Part shown: piece by piece, positions 1 to 8,082 of the stretch
Layout: each line of letters begins with the position of its first letter
Numbering within the stretch: the stretch's first letter is position 1
From: Phycisphaerae bacterium
Lineage (GTDB): Bacteria; Planctomycetota; Phycisphaerae; UBA1845
DNA length: 64,000 nt
Direction of reading: 5' to 3'
Assembly: GCA_013360585.1 (NCBI GenBank)
Contig: JABWBH010000025.1
Location: 1-64,000 of the forward strand
Program-made: the position numbers and the translations under genes
The notes under the pieces: generated by a model
Told to the model about the DNA's origin: nothing
Databases searched by the model: none
What the model saw: only the letters and a program-made list of their open reading frames with translations

Positions 1-29
1 CGCCGCCCGCCGCGGCGAGCGCGCGCAGT

Positions 30-75
<46 letters not shown>

Positions 76-229
76 CGCCCATCATGTCCAGACTCCTTCC
101 GACAAACGCCTCAGACCCCCGGGGCAACCCAACGTAGGACTGCGTCGAGGTCTGATCGTTCATTCTTCCCGGAGCAACGGTTCTCACCCCCAGCCGACCT
201 GAAGGCCGAAAACCGCCGCCCCGGCGCAC

Positions 230-340
230 GGGCCACAGGTTCAGAAACCTGCATCGCAGAACACCGGTCTTAAGCCGGCGCCCCACGCCAGAGGCTTTGA
301 AACCTGCCACCCAAGGAGTCCCACCCGCCTTGTGGGAGCC
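230..340. repeat. Tandem array of small hairpins, period about 27-30 bp
   Basis: Four short inverted repeats follow one another, with centres near 243, 271, 298 and 328. The first has arms CAGGTT/AACCTG (236-251). The second is CCGGTCTTAAGCCGG (264-278). The third is AGGCTTTGAAACCT (292-305). The fourth has arms CCCAC/GTGGG (320-336). The sequences differ but size and spacing are shared, so the conserved feature seems to be the fold. The overlapping reading frames do not look like protein. Similar palindromic intergenic arrays occur in planctomycetes, but that link is from memory. Confidence 0.6.
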
Positions 341-431
341 GCCCTCAGGAACGACGTCCCCGAGGACATCCGCATCTTACGGAATGAGGGGAGGCAGGTC
401 AATAAAAAACGGCGCAGCACGGAGTTTCAAA

Positions 432-516
432 AAGCCCCTTCCACCGGGGCGGAAAACCCCTGCAACCAGGACAATAAGCCGTGCCACCAGGGAAAGAAAC
501 CCTGCAACCGGGACAG
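432..516. repeat. Four imperfect 20-22 bp direct repeats
   Basis: Four units start at about 432, 454, 476 and 497. Each begins AA, then a C-rich arm, a loop around TGCAACC or TGCCACC, and a G-rich arm. Each copy can therefore form a small hairpin. One frame would read as seven-residue PCxxxxK repeats, but no convincing gene surrounds it. The units are too divergent and unspaced for CRISPR. Confidence 0.65.
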
Positions 517-769
517 AAAGAACGCTTCCAGATAGGCACGCTCGGTAATGCGCACAACGTGAGCGGCAGGCGGGACGTCGGGCGCGCATGTGGTCGATTT
601 CGATGCGAGACGCGAATCTGCTGGTCGATCTGGTCAGGCTCTCCGCACCGATCGGCGTGGGCAAGGAGGCGATCGAACTTCCCTTCATTCTCGTGTGCGA
701 CGCCGGGCGTTCGCCCGCGCGTTGTTCTTTTCGGCGATCTCGACCACCGGCCCCCGGCGCTGCCGGAGG

Positions 770-1258
770 ATGAACGCCTGGGCAGATCCCTTCGGCGATG
801 ACCTCCGGCCAGCCGCGGACTTCATGGGCGCGTTCGAGATCGCGCTTTACGGCTGGAAGGAAGGTGCGGGCGACAAGTTCTACGGACCGAACAACACGAC
901 CGACCTGTGGCACGTGAAGAAGGTCAACCCGCCGTCGATGGTCCTCTTGATCGAGAAGCCCGTCAAACTCGCGGTGCGGGCGATGCAGTACTCCAGCCTC
1001 GCGGGCGAGAACGTGCCGAGCCTGTTCGACGGCTCGGGCTTGATGCTCATCGCGGCGGAGCAGACCGGGCGCAACGCCTACCTGACGGAACTCGACACGC
1101 TGCACTGCGACGTGATTGTGCGGCGCTGGGGGAAGATTGCCGGGAGGAAAGCGGAATGCATCGGTGCCGCAACCTGTGAGGCTGTGTCAGGAGAGGACAT
1201 CGTTGCGGATCTCTCGTTGCTTGGGGAAACCCGCCGGATGTGCACGGGTAGCGAATGA
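770..1258 (+). pseudogene. C-terminal remnant of a phage-type DNA N4/N6 methyltransferase
   Basis: From the ATG at 770 the frame matches the end of beta-class methyltransferases of the kind often fused to ParB-like domains in prophages. An ALYGWKEGA segment comes first, followed by a KPV motif (usually PTxKPV). Next is LFDGSG in place of the S-adenosylmethionine motif DPFGGSG, then IAAEQTGRNAYLTELD and CDVIVRRW. The catalytic DPPY motif and the N-terminal half are missing, and the SAM motif is degraded. The frame runs to a stop at 1258 after homology has faded near 1155. I infer a decayed remnant of phage or integrated DNA; the residues are visible, but the family match is from memory. Confidence 0.7.
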
Positions 1259-1846
1259 AATGGCGTTCTGGATACGGCGCCGCCACCTCGCCGAAACCTG
1301 CGCTTTGAACGCGGCCAGCGCCTCGTCTTCCTTACGCTCCGCCGTGTCTGCCGTGGGGCAAGTGCAGTAGTGGATATACAACTCACCGAGGTTGAACAAC
1401 GTCTTGAGCCAATGACCTCCTGCGTGGGGGCTTCGATTGCCCAGCTTGTGCCGGTAGAGCTGATCCAGTCGCTTTCGGATACACGTTGCCTTTCCGATAT
1501 AGACGATGTTCTCATCCGGCAGCCAGAATTCATTCAAGACTTCGGCCACTTCCGCGGGATCTGGGTTCAGTCGCCCGCGAAAGCAAAACGCAGAAACACG
1601 ATCCATCCATGCACGCACCCTCGCTTCATTGATCGACGCCTTCGGGAGCAATCCGCCGTTGTCCAGCGGGTTGCTGCTGAGGGAGACCGCATACACGCCA
1701 GGAGCATCGGTAGCGGGGAGATCCCCCACCGGACGCTCCCTCTTACCAGGAGACCAATCTGTTGAAAAAGCTGGCTGGGCGCGATCGGCATTCTTCCAGG
1801 GTAGTTCGTGATACCGACGCCGCAGGAAACCCCCGACGCCGGTCAC
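1187..1846 (-). CDS. GIY-YIG domain protein
   Basis: A 219-residue protein if started at the GTG at 1846, which overlaps the stop of the upstream membrane-protein gene as GTGA. It has a GIY-like motif GVYAV (residues 50-54) and a YIG motif VYIGK (115-119), followed by an arginine-containing helix. This resembles GIY-YIG endonuclease folds as in UvrC and Slx1. The roughly 60 residues between the two motifs are longer than the usual 10 or so, so the protein may bind rather than cut nucleic acid, or be a distinct subfamily. No zinc or UvrC-type domain is visible. The tail overlaps the methyltransferase remnant on the opposite strand. Confidence 0.7.
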   Translation of the reverse strand: MTGVGGFLRRRYHELPWKNADRAQPAFSTDWSPGKRERPVGDLPATDAPGVYAVSLSSNPLDNGGLLPKASINEARVRAWMDRVSAFCFRGRLNPDPAEVAEVLNEFWLPDENIVYIGKATCIRKRLDQLYRHKLGNRSPHAGGHWLKTLFNLGELYIHYCTCPTADTAERKEDEALAAFKAQVSARWRRRIQNAISFATRAHPAGFPKQREIRNDVLS

Positions 1847-2175
1847 CCGCCGCGGGAAAGCCGCCGGGCCTTGAGGAAGAACAAACCCGCTATCCCCACG
1901 AAAGAAAACAGCACACCGTAAACGACGATCGCCAGGAAGATCACCCCCGCCGCCGCCCCGCGCACCATCGGGTCGTCCGACTTGCCGAAGCACACCGCGC
2001 ACGCATGAACCGTCGGGGCCCAAGACAGAACCGCCGCCGCCGCGACCAGCGCCAAGGCCGCCCACCACGCAGGCCGCCGCCTCAATCCGACGCCGTGCGC
2101 GCCGGACGCTCGCCGCACCCCCGGATATTCAGCACCCTCGCCTGCAAACATGGGATGTTGTCGCCTCAGATGCAC
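1843..2175 (-). CDS. Small membrane protein with CAVCFG motif
   Basis: A 110-residue protein with an N-terminal hydrophobic segment (about 35-58) ending in a signal-like ACAVCFG sequence. A second transmembrane helix follows at about 75-100, with a basic C-terminus. Small proteins with a CAVCFG-x-SDDP-like segment are common beside cytochrome oxidase genes in planctomycetes and verrucomicrobia; their role is unknown. The paired cysteines could bind copper or heme, but this is inference. The gene follows the oxidase operon on the same strand after a 209-bp gap. Confidence 0.65.
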   Translation of the reverse strand: MHLRRQHPMFAGEGAEYPGVRRASGAHGVGLRRRPAWWAALALVAAAAVLSWAPTVHACAVCFGKSDDPMVRGAAAGVIFLAIVVYGVLFSFVGIAGLFFLKARRLSRGG

Positions 2176-2384
2176 TCGAACTCCGTGTCATAACCAAGCC
2201 GTGCCCTGCTGCTCTTGATGGGATGATACCTTGTCAAGAGGGTCCGAAAGCATTCCTTTTCCGCTGGTGCTGATGCCGCTGCGGCTGAAGATGCCTCAAA
2301 GCGGAGCGTCTGCTAGGCTCGACCTCGAACATCGGTCCCCGGTCCCACGTCATTCGTCATTCGCAATTGATCCCGCCCTGTCGC
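2176..2384. other. Intergenic region below the oxidase operon
   Basis: No gene is seen. An inverted repeat with 7-bp arms CTCTTGA and TCAAGAG lies at 2212-2240. A TTGACA hexamer occurs within it on the minus strand, but without a convincing -10 box at proper spacing. A short CATTCGTCATTCGC run near 2350 resembles repeat filler. Confidence 0.5.
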
Positions 2385-2591
2385 TCAGATGTAGCTGAGG
2401 TGCTTCTTGCTGCGGATGAACCACGCCCCGTAACCGAGGCACGCCAGCGTCGCCGCCGTGCAGACCCCCGCGAACCCCAGCAGCCACGCCTCCTTCGTCG
2501 TCGCGTACTCCCGCGCCGCCCACAGCCCGCATCCGGCGGACATCATCGTCGAGAGGATAATGAAGAAAACGTGAAACGCCTTGAGTGACAC
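2385..2591 (-). CDS. Small two-helix membrane protein of the oxidase operon
   Basis: A 68-residue protein starting at a GTG one base after the stop of coxD. It has two predicted membrane helices (about 5-27 and 36-58) and a basic end with SKKHLSY. Tight spacing and strand place it as the last gene of the oxidase subunit operon. Small hydrophobic proteins often end such operons and may be accessory subunits. A longer frame to 2768 exists, but its upstream part is an arginine-rich shadow of coxD. Confidence 0.6.
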   Translation of the reverse strand: MSLKAFHVFFIILSTMMSAGCGLWAAREYATTKEAWLLGFAGVCTAATLACLGYGAWFIRSKKHLSYI

Positions 2592-2592
2592 G

Positions 2593-3006
2593 TCAGTGCC
2601 CGCCTTTCTCCGCGCCGCCGTCCGTCGCGTGCTCCGCCGAACCGTCCCCGCTGCCGTGATCCCCGTGCGCCGGCGGCGCGACGCCCGGCGCCACCTGAAT
2701 CTGCGGGTGCGACGCCATCTCCCCGTGCACGAAACTCGGCAGCGCCAGCAGGACCGCGAAAAACCCAACCGTCAGGATCAGGATCGAGTACAGCGCCTTC
2801 CGCTCCGACACCAGATGCATGAAGAACGCCGCCACCAGCGTCCCCTTCACCAGAGCAATCAGCAGGGCGATGACGACGTGCCCGGTGAAGGACACCGGCA
2901 GCCACGACGCCGCCACGGTCAGGATCGTCCCCGCCGTCAGCGCGGCGAACACGATCATGTATTTACGAACATGCGCCTTGACGTCTACGTGATGCGCGGC
3001 TTCCAC
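2593..3006 (-). CDS. coxD: Cytochrome c oxidase subunit IV (prokaryotic type)
   Basis: A 137-residue protein with three membrane helices (about 16-38, 43-65 and 72-92) and the AFFMHL motif typical of the bacterial subunit IV family (CyoD/CtaF-like). A soluble C-terminal tail rich in His, Gly and Asp follows. It starts 12 bases after coxC and one base before a small membrane-protein gene, so the set is co-transcribed. The subunit stabilises the catalytic core. The His-bearing tail resembles the His-rich N-terminus of subunit I in this locus. Confidence 0.88.
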   Translation of the reverse strand: MEAAHHVDVKAHVRKYMIVFAALTAGTILTVAASWLPVSFTGHVVIALLIALVKGTLVAAFFMHLVSERKALYSILILTVGFFAVLLALPSFVHGEMASHPQIQVAPGVAPPAHGDHGSGDGSAEHATDGGAEKGGH

Positions 3007-3018
3007 GGCGAGGCTCTC

Positions 3019-3624
3019 CTACAGCAAGTATAAGACCGGAAACAGAAAAATCCACACGATATCGACGAAGTGCCAGTACAACCCCGTGCATTCGATCCGG
3101 TTCGTGTAATACTCAGGGTTGGTGTGATACAGCTTGCTGCCCGGGCCCAGGAAGTACCCGATGACCACGATCCCCCCGACGATGTGCAGCGCGTGCAGCC
3201 CCGTCATCGTGAAGTAGCAGGCGTAAAACGGATTCGTCGAGGGATACGTCCCGTGGTCCCACTTGTACTTGTACTCGAAGATGAACTTCACCACGAGGAA
3301 GAAGATCGCGCACGCCAGCGTCCACGCCAGATACGCCCGGCACGCCGGAAGGTTGTTCTCATGCAGCTTCGCCCACGCCAGCACCATGCAGACGCTCGAA
3401 ACGATCAGCACGAACGTGTTAATCAGGCCGATCCAGACGTTCAGCCCCGTCACGTGATGATCGAACACGCCGGGGTTGGCGATCCGCAGCAGAATGTACG
3501 ACGAGAACAACGCCCCGAAGAGCATGACCTCGCTCGCCAGGAACAGCCACGTCCCCAGCTTCCCGCTGTACATCCCGGTGACGGGATGCGCCTTGACCGT
3601 GTAAGGAAGAAGCTCGTGCGACAA
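3019..3624 (-). CDS. coxC: Cytochrome c oxidase subunit III
   Basis: A 201-residue membrane protein with five helices. It has the family features KLGTWLFLASEVMLFGALF near the N-terminus and a FTMTGLHALHIVGG segment later. It begins at a TTG three bases after the coxA stop, with a GGAGG ribosome site 8 bases upstream lying inside the end of coxA. The five-helix form lacks the two N-terminal helices of mitochondrial subunit III, as in caa3 and bo3 oxidases. It supports stability and proton uptake of subunit I. Confidence 0.93.
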   Translation of the reverse strand: MSHELLPYTVKAHPVTGMYSGKLGTWLFLASEVMLFGALFSSYILLRIANPGVFDHHVTGLNVWIGLINTFVLIVSSVCMVLAWAKLHENNLPACRAYLAWTLACAIFFLVVKFIFEYKYKWDHGTYPSTNPFYACYFTMTGLHALHIVGGIVVIGYFLGPGSKLYHTNPEYYTNRIECTGLYWHFVDIVWIFLFPVLYLL

Positions 3625-3627
3625 GAG

Positions 3628-5421
3628 TTACGCCTCCGAGGTTTGACACTGCGGGCAGTAATCTTTCGGACTGCCCGGAACGCTGTATTCATACGGCCCG
3701 CACACCACCACCGGGTCGGCGAGGAAGTTGCCGTGCGGCGGCGGCGACGGAGCGGCGACCCACTCCAGCGTCGTCGCCTCCCACGCATTCTGCGCCGCCT
3801 TCCTCCCCGCGAAGATGCTGCCGAAGAAGTTCAGGATGAACGGAATCTGACCCAGCCCCAGCACCGCCGCGCCCACCGACGAGAACACCACCCAGTACTG
3901 CGTCAACTGACCGAGCTGATAATCCGTCTGTGTCCACAAGCGCCGCTGCACCCCGACGATCCCCACAAAGAACATCGGTCCGAACACCATGTTCATCCCG
4001 ATCAGCGTCGGCCAGAAGTGCAGCTTCCCCAGAAACTCGCTCATCCGCCGTCCCGTCACCTTCGGGAACCAGTAATAAATCCCGGCGAACAAGGCGATAA
4101 TCGTCCCCGGTGCCACCACGTAGTGGAAATGCCCGATCACGTAATACGTGTCGTGCAGGTGAATATCCGACGCCGCCAGCCCCAGCGGAAGACCGGTCAG
4201 CCCGCCGATCGCGAACATCGGCAGGAACGCCAGCGCGAAAAGCATCGGCGTGTTGTACCGGATCCGCGCCCCGTAAAGACTGATGATGAAGCACGTCAGG
4301 ATGATCACCGATGGCACTGAGATGATCATCGTCGTCGCCTGGAAGAACGTGGACAGCGCCGTGCCCATCCCCGTCATGTACATGTGGTGCGCCCAGACGA
4401 TGAACGACATGAACCCCAGGAAGATGATCGAGTACACCAGCGTCGTGTACCCCCACAGCGGCTTGCGCGTGTTGTTCGCGATGATCTCCCCCACGATCCC
4501 CATCGCCGGAAGGATCAGCACGTACACCTCAGGGTGCGCCAGGAACCAGAACAGGTGCTGCCACAACAGCGGGCTTCCGCCTCCCGTCCACTCCGTCGGC
4601 TTGTCGCCCACGATCAGCCCCTCGGGCATGAAGAAGCTCGTCCCCGCCACGCGGTCCATCAACTGCATGACGCCCGCGGCCTCCAGCGGCGGAAACGCCA
4701 GCAGCAGCAGAAACGCCGTCACAAACTGCGCCCAGACGAAAAACGGAAGCCGCCACATCGACAGCCCCTTCGCCCGCAGGTGCATGATGGTCACGATGAA
4801 GTTCACCGATCCCAGCAGCGACGACGTGATCAGCAGCACCATCCCCACCAGCCACCACGTCTGCCCGGACAGCGCCGTGTTCGCCAGCGGAGGATACGAG
4901 GTCCATCCCGATTGCGCCGCCCCGCCGTTCGCCCAGAAGCTCGCCATCATCACGATGCCGCCGGACAGGTACACCCAGTAGCTCATCATGTTGAGCTTCG
5001 GGAACGCCATGTCCTTCGCCCCGATCTGCAACGGCATCACGTAGTTGCCGAACCCGCCGACCGCCAGCGGCACGACGCCCAGGAACACCATGATGGTTCC
5101 GTGCATCGCGCCGAGCATGTTGTAGCCTTCGTTCGTCAGCGCCCCGGTCTGCGCGTGCGTGATGCCCAGTTGCGACAGCAGCGACCCGATCAGCGGAACC
5201 GCCTCTCCCGGACGCGCCAACTGCCACCGCATGATGAGCATCATCGTGAAGCCCACCAGCAGGAAAACCAGCGCGGTCACCGTGTACTGCACGCCGATAA
5301 CCTTGTGATCCACCGAGAAGATGTACTTCCCGATGAACCCGGGCTCGTGATGATGTCCGTGCAACGCAGGCTCGTGCCCGTGATGCCCGCTCCCGTGATC
5401 GTGATGATGTCCGCCGCTCAT
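3628..5421 (-). CDS. coxA: Cytochrome c oxidase subunit I
   Basis: The 597-residue catalytic subunit of a heme-copper oxidase with at least twelve membrane helices. Heme and CuB ligands are visible: H107 (MHGT), H296 with the HPEVY motif (crosslink Y300, gating E298), H345-H346 (WAHHMY) and H431/H433 (GHFHY). D-channel residues D137 and N144 are present, indicating an A1-type enzyme. The segment after SVP (370) reads SVIILTC where typical members have TGIKIF, so the K-channel lysine is missing. The N-terminus carries 11 histidines within residues 5-25, a possible copper-binding tail. It reduces oxygen and pumps protons together with coxB, coxC and coxD. Confidence 0.97.
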   Translation of the reverse strand: MSGGHHHDHGSGHHGHEPALHGHHHEPGFIGKYIFSVDHKVIGVQYTVTALVFLLVGFTMMLIMRWQLARPGEAVPLIGSLLSQLGITHAQTGALTNEGYNMLGAMHGTIMVFLGVVPLAVGGFGNYVMPLQIGAKDMAFPKLNMMSYWVYLSGGIVMMASFWANGGAAQSGWTSYPPLANTALSGQTWWLVGMVLLITSSLLGSVNFIVTIMHLRAKGLSMWRLPFFVWAQFVTAFLLLLAFPPLEAAGVMQLMDRVAGTSFFMPEGLIVGDKPTEWTGGGSPLLWQHLFWFLAHPEVYVLILPAMGIVGEIIANNTRKPLWGYTTLVYSIIFLGFMSFIVWAHHMYMTGMGTALSTFFQATTMIISVPSVIILTCFIISLYGARIRYNTPMLFALAFLPMFAIGGLTGLPLGLAASDIHLHDTYYVIGHFHYVVAPGTIIALFAGIYYWFPKVTGRRMSEFLGKLHFWPTLIGMNMVFGPMFFVGIVGVQRRLWTQTDYQLGQLTQYWVVFSSVGAAVLGLGQIPFILNFFGSIFAGRKAAQNAWEATTLEWVAAPSPPPHGNFLADPVVVCGPYEYSVPGSPKDYCPQCQTSEA

Positions 5422-5445
5422 GCCCTTTTCCTTACGCGACCACCG

Positions 5446-6495
5446 TCATTCCTCAATGAACTCGTCGCCGCCCGCCGCCTGCTCCGCGTACCACGCCTCA
5501 AACTCATCCGGCGGCATCAGGATGACGAACCCGCGCATCTTGTAATGCGTGATGCCGCAAAGCTGCGTGCAGTGAATCTCGACCGGATGACGCGGCGCCA
5601 CGCGGATCTCGCCGATCCCCGCCTTCTGAAGCGCCTCGACGTGCTCGGCGCTCGGCTCGCGGCCCTTCCCCACAATCACTGTTCCGTCCGCGCCCTTGAT
5701 GTCCTCGACCGCGATGTTGTTCGTACACCACATCACGAAATCCCGCGGGTTCTGCCCCGCCGGCGGAACCGACACCGTGCGGATCATCGTCTCCCGGATC
5801 GCGTCGCTGCTCGTCCCTTCTTTCACGGTAAACCAGACCGGGATCTCCATCCCCGGAACGGTATCCTGTTTCACACGCAGCATCGGCACGGAGAACGAGT
5901 GAATCACGTCTTTCGACGTCAACTTCACGATGACCGGCCGGCCCACCGGAAGGTGCAGTTCGTTGTTGGCGACGATATCGTCCTTCGCGTCCGGGTCGCC
6001 GTCGCGGTCCAGACCGAGCGGGTTGCCGTTGGCGTCACTGACCAGCTTCGCGTTCCGCTTGCCGAACTTCCCGTCCGGACCGGGGTAATGAATGTTCCAC
6101 GCGAACTGCTGCGCGACGACGTGAACCTCGAAAGGATTATCTTCCGGTTTCGGCGGGTCATTCTTGTATTCCGCCAGCACCGGAATCGCAAACGCCACCA
6201 GCAGCACCACCTCGATCACCACCACCGCCGCTTCGATCACCTTCGACGCCTTCGCCTTGATCGGTTCATAAAGCGCCGTCGGGTTCGCCCGGTACCGGTA
6301 TTTCACCAGGCAGCGCGCGAAAAACACGCCCCAACCTGCGAACAACACCGCCATGAAAACGTGGATCCAGTTGATCAACTGGTCGATCTGCCACCCGTGC
6401 GTCGAGTAATCCGGCGGCAGCCAGTACATCGGTTGTGTTTGCGCCAATAACGACACCGTCATTGCTCCAGGATGTAGGACGTCGCTGAAGAACAA
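5446..6495 (-). CDS. coxB: Cytochrome c oxidase subunit II
   Basis: The subunit carries the CuA electron-entry site. Two membrane helices (about 43-63 and 87-107, counted from the TTG at 6495) precede a periplasmic cupredoxin domain. CuA ligands are H199 (DVIHSF), C309, C313, H317 and M320 in the pattern CTQLCGITHYKM. Gln replaces the usual Glu between the cysteines. About 75 residues (227-303) lie between the WFT strand and the CuA loop, an expansion over typical subunits. There is no fused cytochrome c domain. The TTG start has GGAG at good spacing; an ATG at 6462 is an alternative. Confidence 0.94.
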   Translation of the reverse strand: MFFSDVLHPGAMTVSLLAQTQPMYWLPPDYSTHGWQIDQLINWIHVFMAVLFAGWGVFFARCLVKYRYRANPTALYEPIKAKASKVIEAAVVVIEVVLLVAFAIPVLAEYKNDPPKPEDNPFEVHVVAQQFAWNIHYPGPDGKFGKRNAKLVSDANGNPLGLDRDGDPDAKDDIVANNELHLPVGRPVIVKLTSKDVIHSFSVPMLRVKQDTVPGMEIPVWFTVKEGTSSDAIRETMIRTVSVPPAGQNPRDFVMWCTNNIAVEDIKGADGTVIVGKGREPSAEHVEALQKAGIGEIRVAPRHPVEIHCTQLCGITHYKMRGFVILMPPDEFEAWYAEQAAGGDEFIEE

Positions 6496-6752
6496 CCCCG
6501 TCTCCGCAAGGAGGTGAACGCCCCCCTTGCCGATCGCAGGGTCCTCAACAACGCCTGAATCTCTTCAACCACCCGCCGGGCAAGTCCCGCCCCCCCTCCC
6601 GCAGAGTCCGCGCCGACTCGGAAGGGAGCGGCATTCTAGCGAACCTGCAAACCATCGCAAACCGCCCGCGACGCGGAAAATCACCGCCCCGCCCCGCGCA
6701 TACATCCGCGCCAATTCACGCGACGCCCGGACCACCGCGCCGCCGCCAAGCC
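6496..6752. other. Gap upstream of coxB
   Basis: This 257-bp gap lies between the DUF420 gene and coxB. No gene is seen. It probably carries the coxB leader; a GGAG near the TTG at 6495 is visible on the minus strand, but no clear promoter boxes were found. Confidence 0.45.
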
Positions 6753-7205
6753 TCATCCCGACGCCCCGCGCAGCGCCGCCTTCGCCCCGTACACGACGTA
6801 CATCACCACGTAGATCACCACCCCCGTGATCGACACATACAACCAGATCGGCAGCGCCCACCTCGCCAGCCGCCGGTGCGCCTCGATCCGCCCCCGCAAA
6901 CCCCGAACCGCCGTCACCAGCGCCAGCGGAACCACCGCCGCCGCCAGCACCACGTGACTGATCAGCATCGCGAAATACGCCGGCCTCTGCCACCCCTGCC
7001 CCGGAAACTTCGGCGATTGCGCATTCAGGTGGTACGTCACATACGAGGCAAGAAAAAGCGCCGACGTCGCCAGGGCCGCAAGCATCAACCGCTTGTGCGC
7101 GTCTCGACGCCCCGCGCGGATCGCCGACCACCCGCAGATCAGCAGCACCGCCGCAACGCTGTTCAGCACCGCGTTCAACGCGGGCAGTTCCAGCACCCAG
7201 CTCAC
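6753..7205 (-). CDS. DUF420 membrane protein
   Basis: A 150-residue protein with four membrane helices, conserved histidines (HKRLM and YHLNAQ regions) and a late HRRLARWALPIWLYVSITG segment, as in the DUF420 family (YozB-like). It starts at a GTG overlapping the SCO gene stop as GTGA, so translation is probably coupled. DUF420 proteins often lie beside oxidase and SCO genes and are thought to help assembly, but the biochemical role is unproven. Confidence 0.85.
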   Translation of the reverse strand: MSWVLELPALNAVLNSVAAVLLICGWSAIRAGRRDAHKRLMLAALATSALFLASYVTYHLNAQSPKFPGQGWQRPAYFAMLISHVVLAAAVVPLALVTAVRGLRGRIEAHRRLARWALPIWLYVSITGVVIYVVMYVVYGAKAALRGASG

Positions 7206-7849
7206 GACCCCCCGCCCTTCGCCAGCGCCGCCGCGTCCGCCGCCAGTTTCTCCAGCATCCCGCTTTCGTTCGAGTCGTAATATCCCCGGATGCGCCCCTC
7301 CCCGTCCACCAGCACGAACGATGTGCTGTGATGGATCGACTCCCCGGCCATCCCGATCCGGAAGCCCTTCACCTGCACCGCGTCCAGCACCTCGATCGAA
7401 CCCGTCAGGAACAGCCAGCGCTGCGGGTCCGCCCCTTTCGCCGCCGCGTAATCACGCAGCACCTCGGGCGTGTCATGCTGCGGATCGACCGTAAACGTCG
7501 TCAGCACCACGTCCGGAACTCCCGCCAGCATGTCCTGCAAACGCCGCATCTTCGACGTCATCTCCGGACACGGACCCAGGCACCGCGTGAAAATGAAATC
7601 CGCGATCCACACCTTGCCGCGCAAATCCGCCGACGTCACCGTCCGTCCGCCGCGCTCCGTCAACTCGAACTGCGGCGCCGACCCGTAATCCACCGAGATC
7701 TGCGCCGCCCGCGCCGCGCTCAGTCGCTCCGTCTCACGCCGAACCTCCAGCCGCGCGCGGACCACCGCCAGCGCCCCGATCGCCAGCGCCAACCCCACAC
7801 CGATCACCCGCATCGGCGTCATTACTCTGACCTTCGTTTCAACCGTCAT
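7202..7849 (-). CDS. SCO1/SenC copper chaperone
   Basis: A 215-residue thioredoxin-fold protein with one N-terminal membrane anchor (about 13-31) and a periplasmic domain. The copper-binding CxxxC appears as CLGPC inside FIFTRCLGPCPEM. The distal histidine is in HHSTSFVLVD. SCO proteins deliver copper to the CuA centre of subunit II or keep its cysteines reduced. The gene sits between the ABC transporter and the coxB operon and overlaps the DUF420 gene by four bases, in keeping with oxidase maturation. Confidence 0.92.
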   Translation of the reverse strand: MTVETKVRVMTPMRVIGVGLALAIGALAVVRARLEVRRETERLSAARAAQISVDYGSAPQFELTERGGRTVTSADLRGKVWIADFIFTRCLGPCPEMTSKMRRLQDMLAGVPDVVLTTFTVDPQHDTPEVLRDYAAAKGADPQRWLFLTGSIEVLDAVQVKGFRIGMAGESIHHSTSFVLVDGEGRIRGYYDSNESGMLEKLAADAAALAKGGGS

Positions 7850-8082
7850 TACACCCCGTCGTTCTTTCCGCCCTCTCCGCTCGCCTGCTCCGGTTCAACG
7901 CCGCGCCGTCAACCGAGCCGCGCGGGTTTAACCGAGCCGCGCACCCAGGAACGTGTCTTTTTCCCGGCCCACACCGCGGACGATTCTGCAACAGCGACAA
8001 CGTCGTATTCCTTCATGACCTGCCGGGCTTGAAACCGCATCCGCGCCTCATGCGTTAACCGCGCAACCCCCCGAACCGGGCG
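7850..8082. other. Intergenic region with a repeated 13-mer
   Basis: This 233-bp gap lies between the ABC permease and SCO genes. The sequence AACCGAGCCGCGC occurs twice in direct orientation (about 7910-7940). No gene is seen. It may contain the promoter for the SCO-DUF420 pair. Confidence 0.45.

Noticed and set aside
432-516. Possible CRISPR array
   Set aside because: Repeats are contiguous and imperfect with no spacers, and no cas genes are near.
2212-2240. TTGACA promoter on the minus strand at the inverted repeat
   Set aside because: No -10 box lies 16-18 bases downstream; only a TATCAT three bases away.
4384-6450. Plus-strand open frame of 688 codons opposite the oxidase genes
   Set aside because: Antisense to coxA and coxB, with His/Arg-rich translation.
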